Assembly: GCF_900156675.1 (NCBI RefSeq)
Contig: NZ_FTOH01000007.1
Coordinates: 124,001-188,000 of the forward strand
Reading direction: 5' to 3'
From: Thalassolituus maritimus
GTDB taxonomy: Bacteria > Pseudomonadota > Gammaproteobacteria > Pseudomonadales > Oceanobacteraceae
DNA: 64,000 nucleotides
Shown: in pieces, positions 45,724 through 55,535 of the stretch
How the letters are laid out: each line of letters opens with the position of its first letter
Position numbering within the stretch: the stretch's first letter is position 1
Notes under the pieces: model-generated
Seen by the model: only the letters and a program-made list of their open reading frames with translations
What the model was told of the DNA's origin: nothing
The model's database searches: none
Translations under genes and position numbers: made by a program

Positions 45724-47247
45724 TTACTTCTTGAGCCTTACCTGATACAAATCATTCCGTCTGTCTTTCAGGTTTCTTACTGATCCTTCGTTATGCAGAA
45801 TACGTAGCTTATCCATATCCAGGTCTGAGAACATCAGCATTTCTGTATTTGGCGTTGCCTCGGATAACAGGGCGTCGTGTGGAAACGAGAAATCCGACGG
45901 TGTCAGTACCGCCGATTGACTGTACTGTACATCCAGACTCTCAACATCCGGTAAGTTTCCAACGCTACCAGCGATGACGACATAGCACTCGTTTTCAATT
46001 GCACGCGCGTGAGCGCAATGGCGCACACGCAGATAGCTGTTTTTGGTATCCGTCCAGAATGGAACAAACAGAATCTGCAGACCTTTCTCCGCCATCAGAC
46101 GAGACAGTTCAGGGAACTCAACGTCGTAACAGATGAGAATTCCCACTCGCCCGGCGTCCGTTTCGAAGACATCTAACTTGTCGCCACCACGGATGACCCA
46201 GTCATTCTTTTCATGCGGAGTGATGTGAATTTTCAGTTGTTCATCGACGCGACCACTGCGATGGCAGAGGTATGCCGCATTGTAAATATGCCCATTCTTC
46301 TGCAGCGGCATCGAGCCGGTAATGATATTGGCGTTGTATTCAACGGCCATACGAGACATGGCGTTGAGTATTTCATCGGTATAGCTTGCAAGATGACGGA
46401 TGGCCTCAGTTTGTGAAGACTGTGGCCCCAGGGCCATTAACGGTGCGTTAAAAAACTCTGGAAACAGAATAAAATCGGACTGATAGTCTGAAACGGTATC
46501 GACGAAAAACTCGACCTGCTTCAGCAGCTCTTCCAGAGATTCAACGGCGCGCATCTGCCACTGCACTGCGCCAACGCGAACCGTTGTTTTGCGCTGATCC
46601 AGCACAATATCCTGAGGTTCGTAGAGGATGTTGTTCCATTCAAGCAGCGTTGCGTAGCCGACCGATTCAGAGTCTTCCGGAAGGTATTTTTTAAGTAGAC
46701 GCTTTACCTGAAAATCATTCGATAACTGGAATGACAGAATCGGGTCGTAGATCTCTTTGGTATCGACTTTCTGAATAAACTCCATCGGCGACATGGTGTC
46801 ACGATAATTGTGATAACTCGGGATGCGGCCGCCGGCGAGTATGGCCTGAAAGTTATACTGGCGGCAGAGGTCTTTACGTGCGTCGTACAGACGGCGTCCA
46901 AGACGCAAACCACGGTGAGATTTCTTAATAACAACATCAAGGCCATACAAGGCATCACCTTCCGGGTCGCTGGAAATCACGTCGTTGGTGCCCACGATAT
47001 CTTCATAGGTATGTGGGTTTGAGAAACGCTTGTAGTTCACCTGTACCGACAGGGCGATACCGACGAGGACGTCACCGTCCATGACGCCAATCTGTCCCTC
47101 TGGAAACTGATCGATCAGTCGCTTGATTGTATGAGTGGGCCAGGCACCACCCAGCTCAGGATAAGCCTCGTCCATCAGGACTTTGATGTCTGGATAATGA
47201 TCCAGTGTCAGGTTGCATAATTCCAGCTGTAGACGTTCTGATGCCAT
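45724..47247 (-). CDS. GNAT acetyltransferase-carbon-nitrogen hydrolase fusion protein
   Basis: A 507-residue fusion. Residues about 5-210 form a GNAT domain with the acetyl-CoA loop HRGLRLGRRLYDARKDLCRQ. Residues about 225-500 form a nitrilase-superfamily domain with the triad Glu (FILFPEFFNAPL), Lys (HITPHEKNDWVI) and Cys (VGILICYDVEFPEL). Such fusions are annotated as bifunctional GNAT/amidohydrolases in several bacteria, with no agreed substrate. The frame opens at 47289, but ATG 47247 (MASERLQLELCN) has AGAGAAG upstream and begins the GNAT domain. It is transcribed alone. Confidence 0.85.
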   Translation of the reverse strand: MASERLQLELCNLTLDHYPDIKVLMDEAYPELGGAWPTHTIKRLIDQFPEGQIGVMDGDVLVGIALSVQVNYKRFSNPHTYEDIVGTNDVISSDPEGDALYGLDVVIKKSHRGLRLGRRLYDARKDLCRQYNFQAILAGGRIPSYHNYRDTMSPMEFIQKVDTKEIYDPILSFQLSNDFQVKRLLKKYLPEDSESVGYATLLEWNNILYEPQDIVLDQRKTTVRVGAVQWQMRAVESLEELLKQVEFFVDTVSDYQSDFILFPEFFNAPLMALGPQSSQTEAIRHLASYTDEILNAMSRMAVEYNANIITGSMPLQKNGHIYNAAYLCHRSGRVDEQLKIHITPHEKNDWVIRGGDKLDVFETDAGRVGILICYDVEFPELSRLMAEKGLQILFVPFWTDTKNSYLRVRHCAHARAIENECYVVIAGSVGNLPDVESLDVQYSQSAVLTPSDFSFPHDALLSEATPNTEMLMFSDLDMDKLRILHNEGSVRNLKDRRNDLYQVRLKK

Positions 47248-47403
47248 TTGAATACTTCTCTGTCGGATAGCGCAAACAATAGACCTCAAATTTAGCAGGA
47301 ATATCCGGAGGCTACCTCTGAATTATGCAGAGAGGGGCCGGATTGCGTAGCCAGTTACGCGAGCCAGAAACAGAGTCGGAATAATAAACAAGAGCGGAGT
47401 AAG

Positions 47404-47431
47404 CCATAAAAAAGGGCTCCGAAGAGCCCTT
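47404..47431 (-). terminator. Terminator of the beta-helix protein gene
   Basis: On the minus strand AAGGGCTC-TTCG-GAGCCCTT is followed by TTTTATGG, directly after the stop at 47438. It marks the end of the four-gene minus-strand locus. Confidence 0.9.
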
Positions 47432-47437
47432 GGTCGA

Positions 47438-48916
47438 TTATTCAGGACGAGGCGGACGCTCATCATCACTGCGGAACTGCCACCATGCTCTTTCGCCTCT
47501 TGGTCCACGCGGCCCGCGTCCGGCTTCGCCGTGCTTGGTAATCACTGATTCCAGAGTCATGCTGGCGATCTCTTTATCGGCAACGGTGACTGTGTACGTC
47601 TCACCGTTTTTCAGCTGAGCCGACGAATAGGTCAGTGACTGGAAATTGCGTGGAGCGACATAGTCCAGCAGTTGTTCGCCGTCAGCCGCTGTGATCACGA
47701 AATGATCGCCTTTATTTAACGCCTCATCGAGATTGATCTGCATAATCGGCTGCGATGAGGTATCGGACGGCGTTTGCGCCATGCCTTTGCTGCCATGAGC
47801 GATCAGGGTGCCGCCAGTCAGATTGAATGTACCGTCGACATCGATATAACCATCACCCTGACCAAGAGGGCCGTTCACTATCAGGGTGCCGCCGGTCATT
47901 TCCGCGTGCCCGTTCGAATCGAAACCGTCCCCCGATGCATGAATGACGATGTAGCCACCCTGTATGCTCAGAAGGCCATCAATCGCTTTACCATGACCAC
48001 CTGGGCCGCCCGGACCACGACGCTCTCCGCTATCGCGGGCAGCTTGTCTTGCAGCTTCTTCTGCTGCTTTTTCTTCGGCGGTTTTCTTAATCGTGACGTT
48101 AAAACCGTCGTCCTTGGAGTTCACCTCAATATTGCCACTGTGAATCGTGACAAAACGACCTTCAATGGCTTCGTAGGACTGGGTAATACGCAGGTTGCCA
48201 CCGCGGATATCGACTTTATTGGCAGCCATGATGCCGTCGTCACCGGCACTCAGAGTGACATCGCTATCTTCCAGATTCACAAAGCCTTTGTCTTCACGTT
48301 CCAGATTGTCGGATTTAATCGCGTCACCACCGGCCACAATATTCACAACCGAGCGGCGGATATCGACGCTGTCTTTGCCACGGATACCTTCGTCTTTTGC
48401 TTCGACTGTCAGGGTAAGGTTACGCAGATCCAGATCGTCTTTTCCGACGATGGCATCTTCACGCTGCCCCTTGACAGTCAGGGTGGCACCCTTCGCGCCT
48501 TCGATGCGTAAATCTGCACGCGAATACAGCGCGCCCTGTGGTTCATCGCTACCGACGCGTCCTGTGCTATCAGCAATCAGGTTGGATGTGTTTTCTGCAA
48601 GGCGCAGGGTGACATCACCGGATTTTTTTACATGCAGTGCAGCACTCTGTTTGCTGGTCAGCTGCGCATTATTCAGTAGCAGCGTGATTTCCTCATCGCC
48701 AGCATCAATGACGACAGAGCGACCTGCGCTGTCGCCGGACAGGCTGTACTCACCACCGCGTGAAATAACGATGCTGTTTTTTTCAATCTTTACTGCACCT
48801 GCAAGTGCTTCGGGCTGGCTCAGATTGATATTCTGGGTGGCAGCGTGTGCAGCGCCCGAGGCAATAGCGATACTGGCAAACAACGCACTGTAGCTGAATA
48901 TTGAAAGAGGTCTCAT
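47438..48916 (-). CDS. Secreted beta-helical carbohydrate-binding-domain protein (Cthe_2159/DUF4353-like)
   Basis: The 492-residue protein has a Sec signal peptide (LSIFSYSALFASIAIASGAAHA). Repeated beta-strand coils bear acidic turns: EDAIVGKD, DEGIRGKD, GDAIKSDN, DDGIMAAN, YEAIEGRF, DDGFNVT and GDGFDSNG, spaced about 20-30 residues. This matches the calcium-binding parallel beta-helix family typified by Cthe_2159. A Gly/Arg/Pro-rich, charged tail (about residues 285-310 and 470-492, GERRGPGGPGGHGK) resembles those seen near CotH-type genes. It probably sits on the cell surface or in the periplasm and binds polysaccharide or calcium (inference). Its start overlaps DUF4956 by 4 nt. Confidence 0.75.
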   Translation of the reverse strand: MRPLSIFSYSALFASIAIASGAAHAATQNINLSQPEALAGAVKIEKNSIVISRGGEYSLSGDSAGRSVVIDAGDEEITLLLNNAQLTSKQSAALHVKKSGDVTLRLAENTSNLIADSTGRVGSDEPQGALYSRADLRIEGAKGATLTVKGQREDAIVGKDDLDLRNLTLTVEAKDEGIRGKDSVDIRRSVVNIVAGGDAIKSDNLEREDKGFVNLEDSDVTLSAGDDGIMAANKVDIRGGNLRITQSYEAIEGRFVTIHSGNIEVNSKDDGFNVTIKKTAEEKAAEEAARQAARDSGERRGPGGPGGHGKAIDGLLSIQGGYIVIHASGDGFDSNGHAEMTGGTLIVNGPLGQGDGYIDVDGTFNLTGGTLIAHGSKGMAQTPSDTSSQPIMQINLDEALNKGDHFVITAADGEQLLDYVAPRNFQSLTYSSAQLKNGETYTVTVADKEIASMTLESVITKHGEAGRGPRGPRGERAWWQFRSDDERPPRPE

Positions 48917-49614
48917 TCTGCAAATTCTCCATGACTTGATAGAAGGGTACAGGTCGACACGCCGTTACTGGCTCGCAATGCATCCAGTAACGGTTCGTGT
49001 TGATCGGCTTTAACGCGCACTTCAATGACCTTTTCGATCAGCTTTCCTGCCGCGTTATTTTTAATGGTGTCGGAACGAATAAAGTAATTTTGCACCTGCT
49101 GTTTGTTTTCCAGATGCGCTTTAATGTCTGGCCATTGTCGACTGTCTTCGTATTTCATAATCAGCATGTAAGATGGTTCGAAATTCATGGAGCGTGATAG
49201 TCCCCACAGCACCGTGGCAATAAACAGACTGGCGATAATAGAAAGTTGGTAATACTCCACGCCGTTGGCGATTCCGACGGTGATAGACCAGAAAATAAAG
49301 GCGGTATCTCTGGGGTCTTTTACGGCAGTACGGAAGCGGATAATCGACAGCGCACCAATCATGCCGAGTGACAGCATCAGGTTTCCGCTGATGCCAATAA
49401 CGATGGCGTTAATCGCGATGGCGACCATGACCAGCGTGATATTAAAGTTCTTCGAATACAGCACACCGTTGTAGGTCTGGCGGTATACCCAATAGATAAA
49501 CATGGCCATAACAAAGGTGGCCGACAGCGAGATAAATATCTGTAACGATCCAAGCGTCGAGTCCAACATCAGTTGGCTTGAGTCGAATAGGGAGCTAAGG
49601 TCTGTTGGTGTCAT
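48913..49614 (-). CDS. DUF4956 membrane protein
   Basis: The 233-residue protein has four to five hydrophobic helices in residues 20-145 and a soluble C-terminal domain of about 90 residues. The signature GMIGALSIIRFRTAVKDPRD followed by FIFWSITVGIANG identifies DUF4956. Members occur beside VTC-domain and CotH genes; function unknown. The soluble part (KYEDSRQWPDIK...) ends in a beta/alpha pattern like a small ligand-binding domain. It overlaps the next gene by 4 nt and lies 77 nt after the VTC gene. Confidence 0.82.
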   Translation of the reverse strand: MTPTDLSSLFDSSQLMLDSTLGSLQIFISLSATFVMAMFIYWVYRQTYNGVLYSKNFNITLVMVAIAINAIVIGISGNLMLSLGMIGALSIIRFRTAVKDPRDTAFIFWSITVGIANGVEYYQLSIIASLFIATVLWGLSRSMNFEPSYMLIMKYEDSRQWPDIKAHLENKQQVQNYFIRSDTIKNNAAGKLIEKVIEVRVKADQHEPLLDALRASNGVSTCTLLSSHGEFAE

Positions 49615-49691
49615 AGTATTGTTTTGTCAGTCAGGTTCTATATCGGTTTTCAATTTGAGTGATCAATGTGAGTAACTCGTAGTAGCAAAGG

Positions 49692-50414
49692 CTACGCGCT
49701 ATAAAACTCACGCATATGCATACGCCCGAGGCAATATTTGCTGATGGCTTGTGCCGTCGTACCGTTTAAGCGAAATATCTGAGGAAACCAGCTCGGCAGG
49801 CAGTGGTTGAACTTCACTTCCATAATGATGGTGTCGCCACGTTGAATCTGTTCCATTTCTAACTGGTCAGAAAATAAATCCGTTTCTTCGGTGCTGATTC
49901 TCAAGTTCATATCGAATGTGACGCGGATATCGTTGTAGTCCATCAGATAGACTTCACGGTCGTAGTCGATCATGGCGGTCGGGCGGAAATATCGGCGCTT
50001 AAGATCAAAGAAGATCGAACGCGCACTGTTTGACTCCATATCCAGCAGCCAGTCGTATTCGCCGTCGATCATCTGGTAAGCCTGATCTCGCGATATCCGT
50101 ACCGAACTTTTATCAACAAACTGATTGTGTTTACGTTTGCGTTCTAACTTGGCCCACTGCTGATCCGGTGAGTAGACGCGGATACGGTATTTATCCCGTT
50201 CTTCAATACCATCCAGCTTGTCTTCGACGGCTGTATTCAGGATGTCGTCGAAATAAAGGCTGCGGATAAAGTACCCGCGCTCGTTCGTCTGATTCGGGTC
50301 GCGTTCCATCAGTTCAGCCAGAATCGATCGTGCGTATTCGTAATCCGCATGGCTGACAAAGAACTTGATTTCGTGGCGCTTTACGGAAAGCGCTTTCGCT
50401 TTGAGCATCGTCAT
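49692..50414 (-). CDS. VTC-domain protein, polyphosphate polymerase-like
   Basis: A 240-residue tunnel-fold (CYTH-like) protein. It shows the alternating charged strands of VTC catalytic domains: RHEIKFFVS, YFIRSLYFDD, RDKYRIRVYS, KLERKRKHN, RPTAMIDYDREVY, IRVTFDMNLR, IMEVKF and SKYCLGRM. In yeast Vtc4 these line a tunnel that makes polyphosphate from ATP. Bacterial homologues are annotated as polyphosphate polymerase-domain proteins, and their activity is mostly unproven. It starts 1 nt after the stop of the LTD gene, so translation is likely coupled. There is no signal peptide, so it acts in the cytoplasm. Confidence 0.82.
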   Translation of the reverse strand: MTMLKAKALSVKRHEIKFFVSHADYEYARSILAELMERDPNQTNERGYFIRSLYFDDILNTAVEDKLDGIEERDKYRIRVYSPDQQWAKLERKRKHNQFVDKSSVRISRDQAYQMIDGEYDWLLDMESNSARSIFFDLKRRYFRPTAMIDYDREVYLMDYNDIRVTFDMNLRISTEETDLFSDQLEMEQIQRGDTIIMEVKFNHCLPSWFPQIFRLNGTTAQAISKYCLGRMHMREFYSA

Positions 50415-50415
50415 A

Positions 50416-50919
50416 TCAGTTCTGCGACAGTGCCGAGTCCTGGTAGAACACTTCGGTGATACCGGGGTCGCTGGTTGGGCGCCCCATGGTGAATCGGCCC
50501 TTATAGCCAGGTGGTGCCAGTAAGGTCATTCGATCGAGTCGTCGTTTACCATCAGGCGCTGTCAGAACCAGCGTCTCGCCGTTACCGAGGTTAAAGTTCA
50601 GGATCGCACTGCCAAATGGCGCAGTATCGGAAGATTTTCCAAATACCCTCAAGGTGTCGTGCGACTCAATGATCCAACCACTGGTGAACTGCCACTTAGT
50701 CGGATCGTCGATGTCGTCAGAGAGAAAGTAACCCTTCAGGCTAATGCTGTTCAGGGTTGGGTTATACAGATCAACCCAATCCTGCTTGTCGTTATTGGTA
50801 AACGAGGATTCCTTTATGTAGACGCTTCCCGCAGCCTTATTCTGTGTCACCCAGAAGAGTACTGGTGTAAGAACACATGAAATCAGGAATATCACCTGGA
50901 TAGGGTGGATGCGAGTCAT
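50416..50919 (-). CDS. Lamin-tail-domain (LTD) protein with N-terminal membrane anchor
   Basis: The 167-residue protein has an uncleaved-looking N-terminal hydrophobic segment (VIFLISCVLTPVLFWV). An immunoglobulin-like LTD domain follows: IKESSFTNND, DWVDLYNPTLNSISLKGYFL, SDDIDDPTKW, GNGETLVLTAPDGK. In CotH-family proteins an LTD often precedes the CotH kinase domain; here the protein ends after the LTD, and no kinase frame follows. It may present a surface adaptor domain. It is the first gene of the minus-strand locus, so the promoter lies in the 395-bp divergent region. Confidence 0.72.
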   Translation of the reverse strand: MTRIHPIQVIFLISCVLTPVLFWVTQNKAAGSVYIKESSFTNNDKQDWVDLYNPTLNSISLKGYFLSDDIDDPTKWQFTSGWIIESHDTLRVFGKSSDTAPFGSAILNFNLGNGETLVLTAPDGKRRLDRMTLLAPPGYKGRFTMGRPTSDPGITEVFYQDSALSQN

Positions 50920-51314
50920 AAAGCTTCTACAGCATAAGTGGGTAAGCTGCAGTATTTTATTGCAATTAAGAATAATTCGTATTTATTTTTGTATAGAAGT
51001 GTGGGACGTCAGAGCGTTCAGTTAATAAATTGCGTTCTGCTGCTGGAACACATAAATGCTTGTTTCTTTGAATTATAGTCTCAGGAATGTCATACAAGCC
51101 GTGCTACGCGCGTTTACGCCTTTGTTATGTCGATAAGGTGACAACAACAGTCTGTTGCGAATAAAAATCAGTTATTGATGACATTGCATCAGTGCTTGTG
51201 CTCGTTTCCTTATCAGCAATCTGGCCTGTATGGATGTTAGGGGCGACCTGGCTGTCATAGAAACGACATTGCCTGTGGGCTTACTGAGTCCTCCAGAAAT
51301 TTGGGGGACAATCC
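50920..51314. other. 395-bp AT-rich divergent intergenic region
   Basis: It separates the LTD locus (minus) from the metallophosphoesterase (plus). I see no coding frame. The part near 50950-51000 is strongly AT-rich and suitable for promoters. A PHO-box-like site lies at 51252. No riboswitch-like fold was recognised. Confidence 0.5.
51252..51269 (+). promoter_or_regulatory. PHO-box-like site upstream of the metallophosphoesterase
   Basis: CTGTCAT-agaa-ACGACAT has a perfect first PhoB half-site (CTGTCAT), the correct 4-bp AT-rich spacer and a second half-site matching at four of seven positions. It sits 45 bp before the start codon. A clear -10 element is not evident, so this is a candidate only. 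Confidence 0.35.
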
Positions 51315-53345
51315 ATGAATAATTCTAAAGTAATGGCTCACCTGGGCCTGTTGGCTGCCGCAATGGCACTGACAGCTTGTGGTGGCGATAGCAACAACAG
51401 TAGTAACAACACTGAAACACCCGATACCAGTCTCGATACGCCAGTCGTCGAAGCTCCACAGACAGAGGAGCCTCAGAATGAAGACGTCACCGAAGAAGCG
51501 CGTTTCGGTGCTTTCACGGTAGGCGTACTGCCAGATACTCAGGGTGGTTCAGACGCAACCGGGCAGGCCCATGTGGCGATGCACCCGATGGATGAGGTGC
51601 TCAAGCATCAGCTGGCAGCGGGTGTGGATCTGGTGATACCAGTAGGTGACCTGACAGACAAAGGCTCTGCGGTTGAATGGGAAGAGTGGACCAGCGTCGC
51701 GCGTCCGTACAAAGCGCAGGGCATGGAATTTCTACCAGTAATGGGTAACCACGAACTCAATTACTCGTACACCACCGGCTGGATTAACGCCATGCGTGAA
51801 TTCATTCCGGAAGATGCGGTGCATATGCCGGGCTATGAATGGGTGAACTACTACGTTATCCGCGAAAACGTTCTGATCATCGGCCTCGCGTACTACAACC
51901 TGCCGCTGGCGATTAAGTGGATCGAAAATGTGGTCGAAGAAAACCGGGAAAACGTCGATCACATTGTTGTCGCCAGTCACGATGGCCTGATCGGTGCGAA
52001 ATACGGTCTGACTCGTGAACAGATCGTCGAAGGCACGAAAGATGACGACTGGGTATACAGTGTCGCAGACGAAATTCGCGCGTTCTTCTCTGAACACGAT
52101 GTGATTTACGTTCAGGGCCATGAGCACCAGTACCAGCGCTCACTGATTGCACGTGATACTGCGCAGACAGCGTTTCCGTCTGGTTCTACGCCTGAAGGCG
52201 GTAACTATCGCATGAATGTGTACACCCAGATTCTGTCAGGCAACGCATCATATAAAGGTTATGAATTCCGCTACGGTGAGCGTGAGCTGGTGCAGATGAT
52301 CGTCTCTCAGAAAAACGCCACCATGAGTAAAGGTTCAGATCATTTTGATGTGAATTCAAGTGTGCTCGCGTTTGATAATGACCGTGTCGATTATTCGTCT
52401 TACTACGCTGAACATACGGCACAGAACAATAATGCCGATCAGGACTTCGATGCAGACTGGCATCTTATGGATCAGTTCAGCCGAACTACCAATCGCTGTG
52501 AAACCGTTATCTATCCGAACAATATCCCAGAGGGCACCCGTGCTGTGATGGTGTTCCAGCCGAGTTATGTGACGGACCACTGTCTGGCTGATGACGGCTC
52601 CTCGGCACGTCTGGTCGGCGGTACCAACGATACATTTAACCGCACGGATACCCGCACTCGTGATATGGGGTATACGCCCGGCTTCAGCCGTGCTGAAACA
52701 CTGACTGACCTTACCCGCCTCGCCTATCAGTGGCTGTATCAGTATCACGAAAGCTGGACGCCAAACCTGAACTCCGGCATGCGCACTATTCCTGACGGCG
52801 AAGCAGGCGAACTGCTGATTCCGGAAGTGACCGTTGACCTGAAGGAGCATGTGACTCTGAGCTGGACGCCTGCCACTGACGCAACGGCTTCTGACATTCT
52901 TATTGTGTCAGGTACTCAGAACCAGACCGGAATGTATCAGGGCGACTACGGTGAACCAAAAGATATGCAGGCTGACACAGGTCTGACTGTGAAAGACGGC
53001 GACGGCAACGACATGGCGAAGCCAGCTGTGGTGCTGCCAGCCACAGCCACTGAATCCTGGGACATCTCTGACGCTGTGTCTGACCCTTACGCCGTTGCCT
53101 TTACCGCATCAGCAGGTGTGTCGGGTGGCAGTGTGATTCTGGCGCAACACAATGGCGAAGACTGGCAGCCTCTGGCTGATGCCAGTTGCATCATCGATGG
53201 TATGTGGCTGGAAAGCTATGTCGACACGCCGCCAGCGCGTGAAGGTGCCTGTGCTGAACAGCCGCTGCTCGGTTATGACAGCGACGACAATATCTGGTGG
53301 ACGGTATTGAACGAAGACGCCGAGCTGGCTCTGATCAGCCGTTAA
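51315..53345 (+). CDS. Lipoprotein calcineurin-like metallophosphoesterase
   Basis: A 676-residue exported phosphoesterase. The lipoprotein signal is MNNSKVMAHLGLLAAAMALTAC-like, with the lipobox Cys near residue 22, then an acidic Asn/Thr/Glu-rich spacer. Metallophos motifs appear in order: VLPDTQGG, PVGDLTDKG, MGNHEL, ASHDGLIG and QGHEHQYQRS (about residues 70-280), supplying the dimetal ligands. The second half (about 370-676) is beta-rich and unassigned, with few cysteines. Phosphate scavenging from organic phosphate at the cell surface is inferred, supported by the PHO-box-like site. A good GGGGGA ribosome-binding site precedes ATG 51315. Confidence 0.83.
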   Translation: MNNSKVMAHLGLLAAAMALTACGGDSNNSSNNTETPDTSLDTPVVEAPQTEEPQNEDVTEEARFGAFTVGVLPDTQGGSDATGQAHVAMHPMDEVLKHQLAAGVDLVIPVGDLTDKGSAVEWEEWTSVARPYKAQGMEFLPVMGNHELNYSYTTGWINAMREFIPEDAVHMPGYEWVNYYVIRENVLIIGLAYYNLPLAIKWIENVVEENRENVDHIVVASHDGLIGAKYGLTREQIVEGTKDDDWVYSVADEIRAFFSEHDVIYVQGHEHQYQRSLIARDTAQTAFPSGSTPEGGNYRMNVYTQILSGNASYKGYEFRYGERELVQMIVSQKNATMSKGSDHFDVNSSVLAFDNDRVDYSSYYAEHTAQNNNADQDFDADWHLMDQFSRTTNRCETVIYPNNIPEGTRAVMVFQPSYVTDHCLADDGSSARLVGGTNDTFNRTDTRTRDMGYTPGFSRAETLTDLTRLAYQWLYQYHESWTPNLNSGMRTIPDGEAGELLIPEVTVDLKEHVTLSWTPATDATASDILIVSGTQNQTGMYQGDYGEPKDMQADTGLTVKDGDGNDMAKPAVVLPATATESWDISDAVSDPYAVAFTASAGVSGGSVILAQHNGEDWQPLADASCIIDGMWLESYVDTPPAREGACAEQPLLGYDSDDNIWWTVLNEDAELALISR

Positions 53346-53370
53346 TAGCCGGTATACGTTGCTAAAGAGA

Positions 53371-53397
53371 GAGCCCCGGTACGCCGGGGCTTTTTTA
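53371..53397 (+). terminator. Rho-independent terminator after the metallophosphoesterase
   Basis: GCCCCGG-TACG-CCGGGGC followed by TTTTTTATTTT, 28 nt after the stop. It also lies just beyond the convergent LysR gene's stop. Confidence 0.92.
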
Positions 53398-53410
53398 TTT
53401 TCGTTAGAGG

Positions 53411-54283
53411 TTATTGCCCCAGATGCTCCGTCAGATACGTCAGTAACACCCGCACTTTCGGTGACAGCTGGCGACCCGGCGGATACAACGCCGAGATGCT
53501 TTCTTTTTCTGGGCGGAAAGGGGTCAGTACCTCAACCAGCTCACCTCGTTTTAATGCGTCACCCACGTAATGGTTCGGCAGCTGAACAATGCCTAAACCT
53601 CGCATTGCAGCATCGCACAGGGCTTCACCACTGTTGCATCTCAGGCGTCCATTCACCCGCAGAATGCGCTCACCCTGTTCATCGCGGAATCTCCAATAAT
53701 CCAGCGTGCCGACAAGGCAGTTGTGATTGCGAAGCGCGTCGAGTGTCTCAGGAATGCCAGCATCATCCAGATAGGCCTGCGACGCACAGGTAAATAGCTG
53801 ACGACTGCCCAGCCGTCGCGCGACCAGGTCCGGGGTATCAATTTTGCCAAGCCGGATCGCAATATCGTAGTCGTCGGCAATCAGATCCATCTTCTGGTTG
53901 GTCAGCTCACAGTGCAGGCGTATATCCGGATACTGCTCCAGAAAAGCATTTAACACTGGCGCCAGCTGGCGCTCGCCGTAGGTCACTGGGGCCGTCAGAC
54001 GGATTAACCCCTGCGGCACACTCTGAAGCTGCTGCACCGCATGCTCCGCGCCCTGCAAAGCTTCTATTAACGGGCGACAGGATTGATAGTAGAGCTGTCC
54101 GGCTTCGGTCAGGTGTACGCGTCTTGTCGTCCGGTACAGCAGTTTGATGCCCAATCGCTCTTCCAGCATACGGACCTGACGGCTCACCTGTGCGGTTGAG
54201 ATTGAAAGCTCAGCCGCGGCCTTGGTGAAGTTCTGCGATTCAGCGACCGCGACAAATTCGTTCACGCCTTGCCAAAGGTTCAT
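53411..54283 (-). CDS. LysR-family transcriptional regulator, divergent from frmA
   Basis: The 290-residue protein has an N-terminal winged helix-turn-helix (NFTKAAAELSISTAQVSRQVRMLEE split around residues 20-45, RTTRRVHLTEAG) and a LysR substrate-binding domain. Its position opposite frmA-fghA, common for the formaldehyde-oxidation genes in proteobacteria, suggests it controls them. An upstream TTG at 54292 would add three residues; ATG 54283 is preferred. An 8-bp inverted repeat in the shared promoter is a plausible operator. Confidence 0.88.
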   Translation of the reverse strand: MNLWQGVNEFVAVAESQNFTKAAAELSISTAQVSRQVRMLEERLGIKLLYRTTRRVHLTEAGQLYYQSCRPLIEALQGAEHAVQQLQSVPQGLIRLTAPVTYGERQLAPVLNAFLEQYPDIRLHCELTNQKMDLIADDYDIAIRLGKIDTPDLVARRLGSRQLFTCASQAYLDDAGIPETLDALRNHNCLVGTLDYWRFRDEQGERILRVNGRLRCNSGEALCDAAMRGLGIVQLPNHYVGDALKRGELVEVLTPFRPEKESISALYPPGRQLSPKVRVLLTYLTEHLGQ

Positions 54284-54284
54284 T

Positions 54285-55518
<1,234 letters not shown>

Positions 55519-55535
55519 ACCCTGGGTATTAAGTC

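Noticed and set aside
47774-48893. Long plus-strand frames (245 and 232 codons) opposite the beta-helix gene
   Set aside because: Antisense frames produced by the repetitive coding sequence; composition is unnatural and the minus-strand gene has signal peptide, repeats and terminator.
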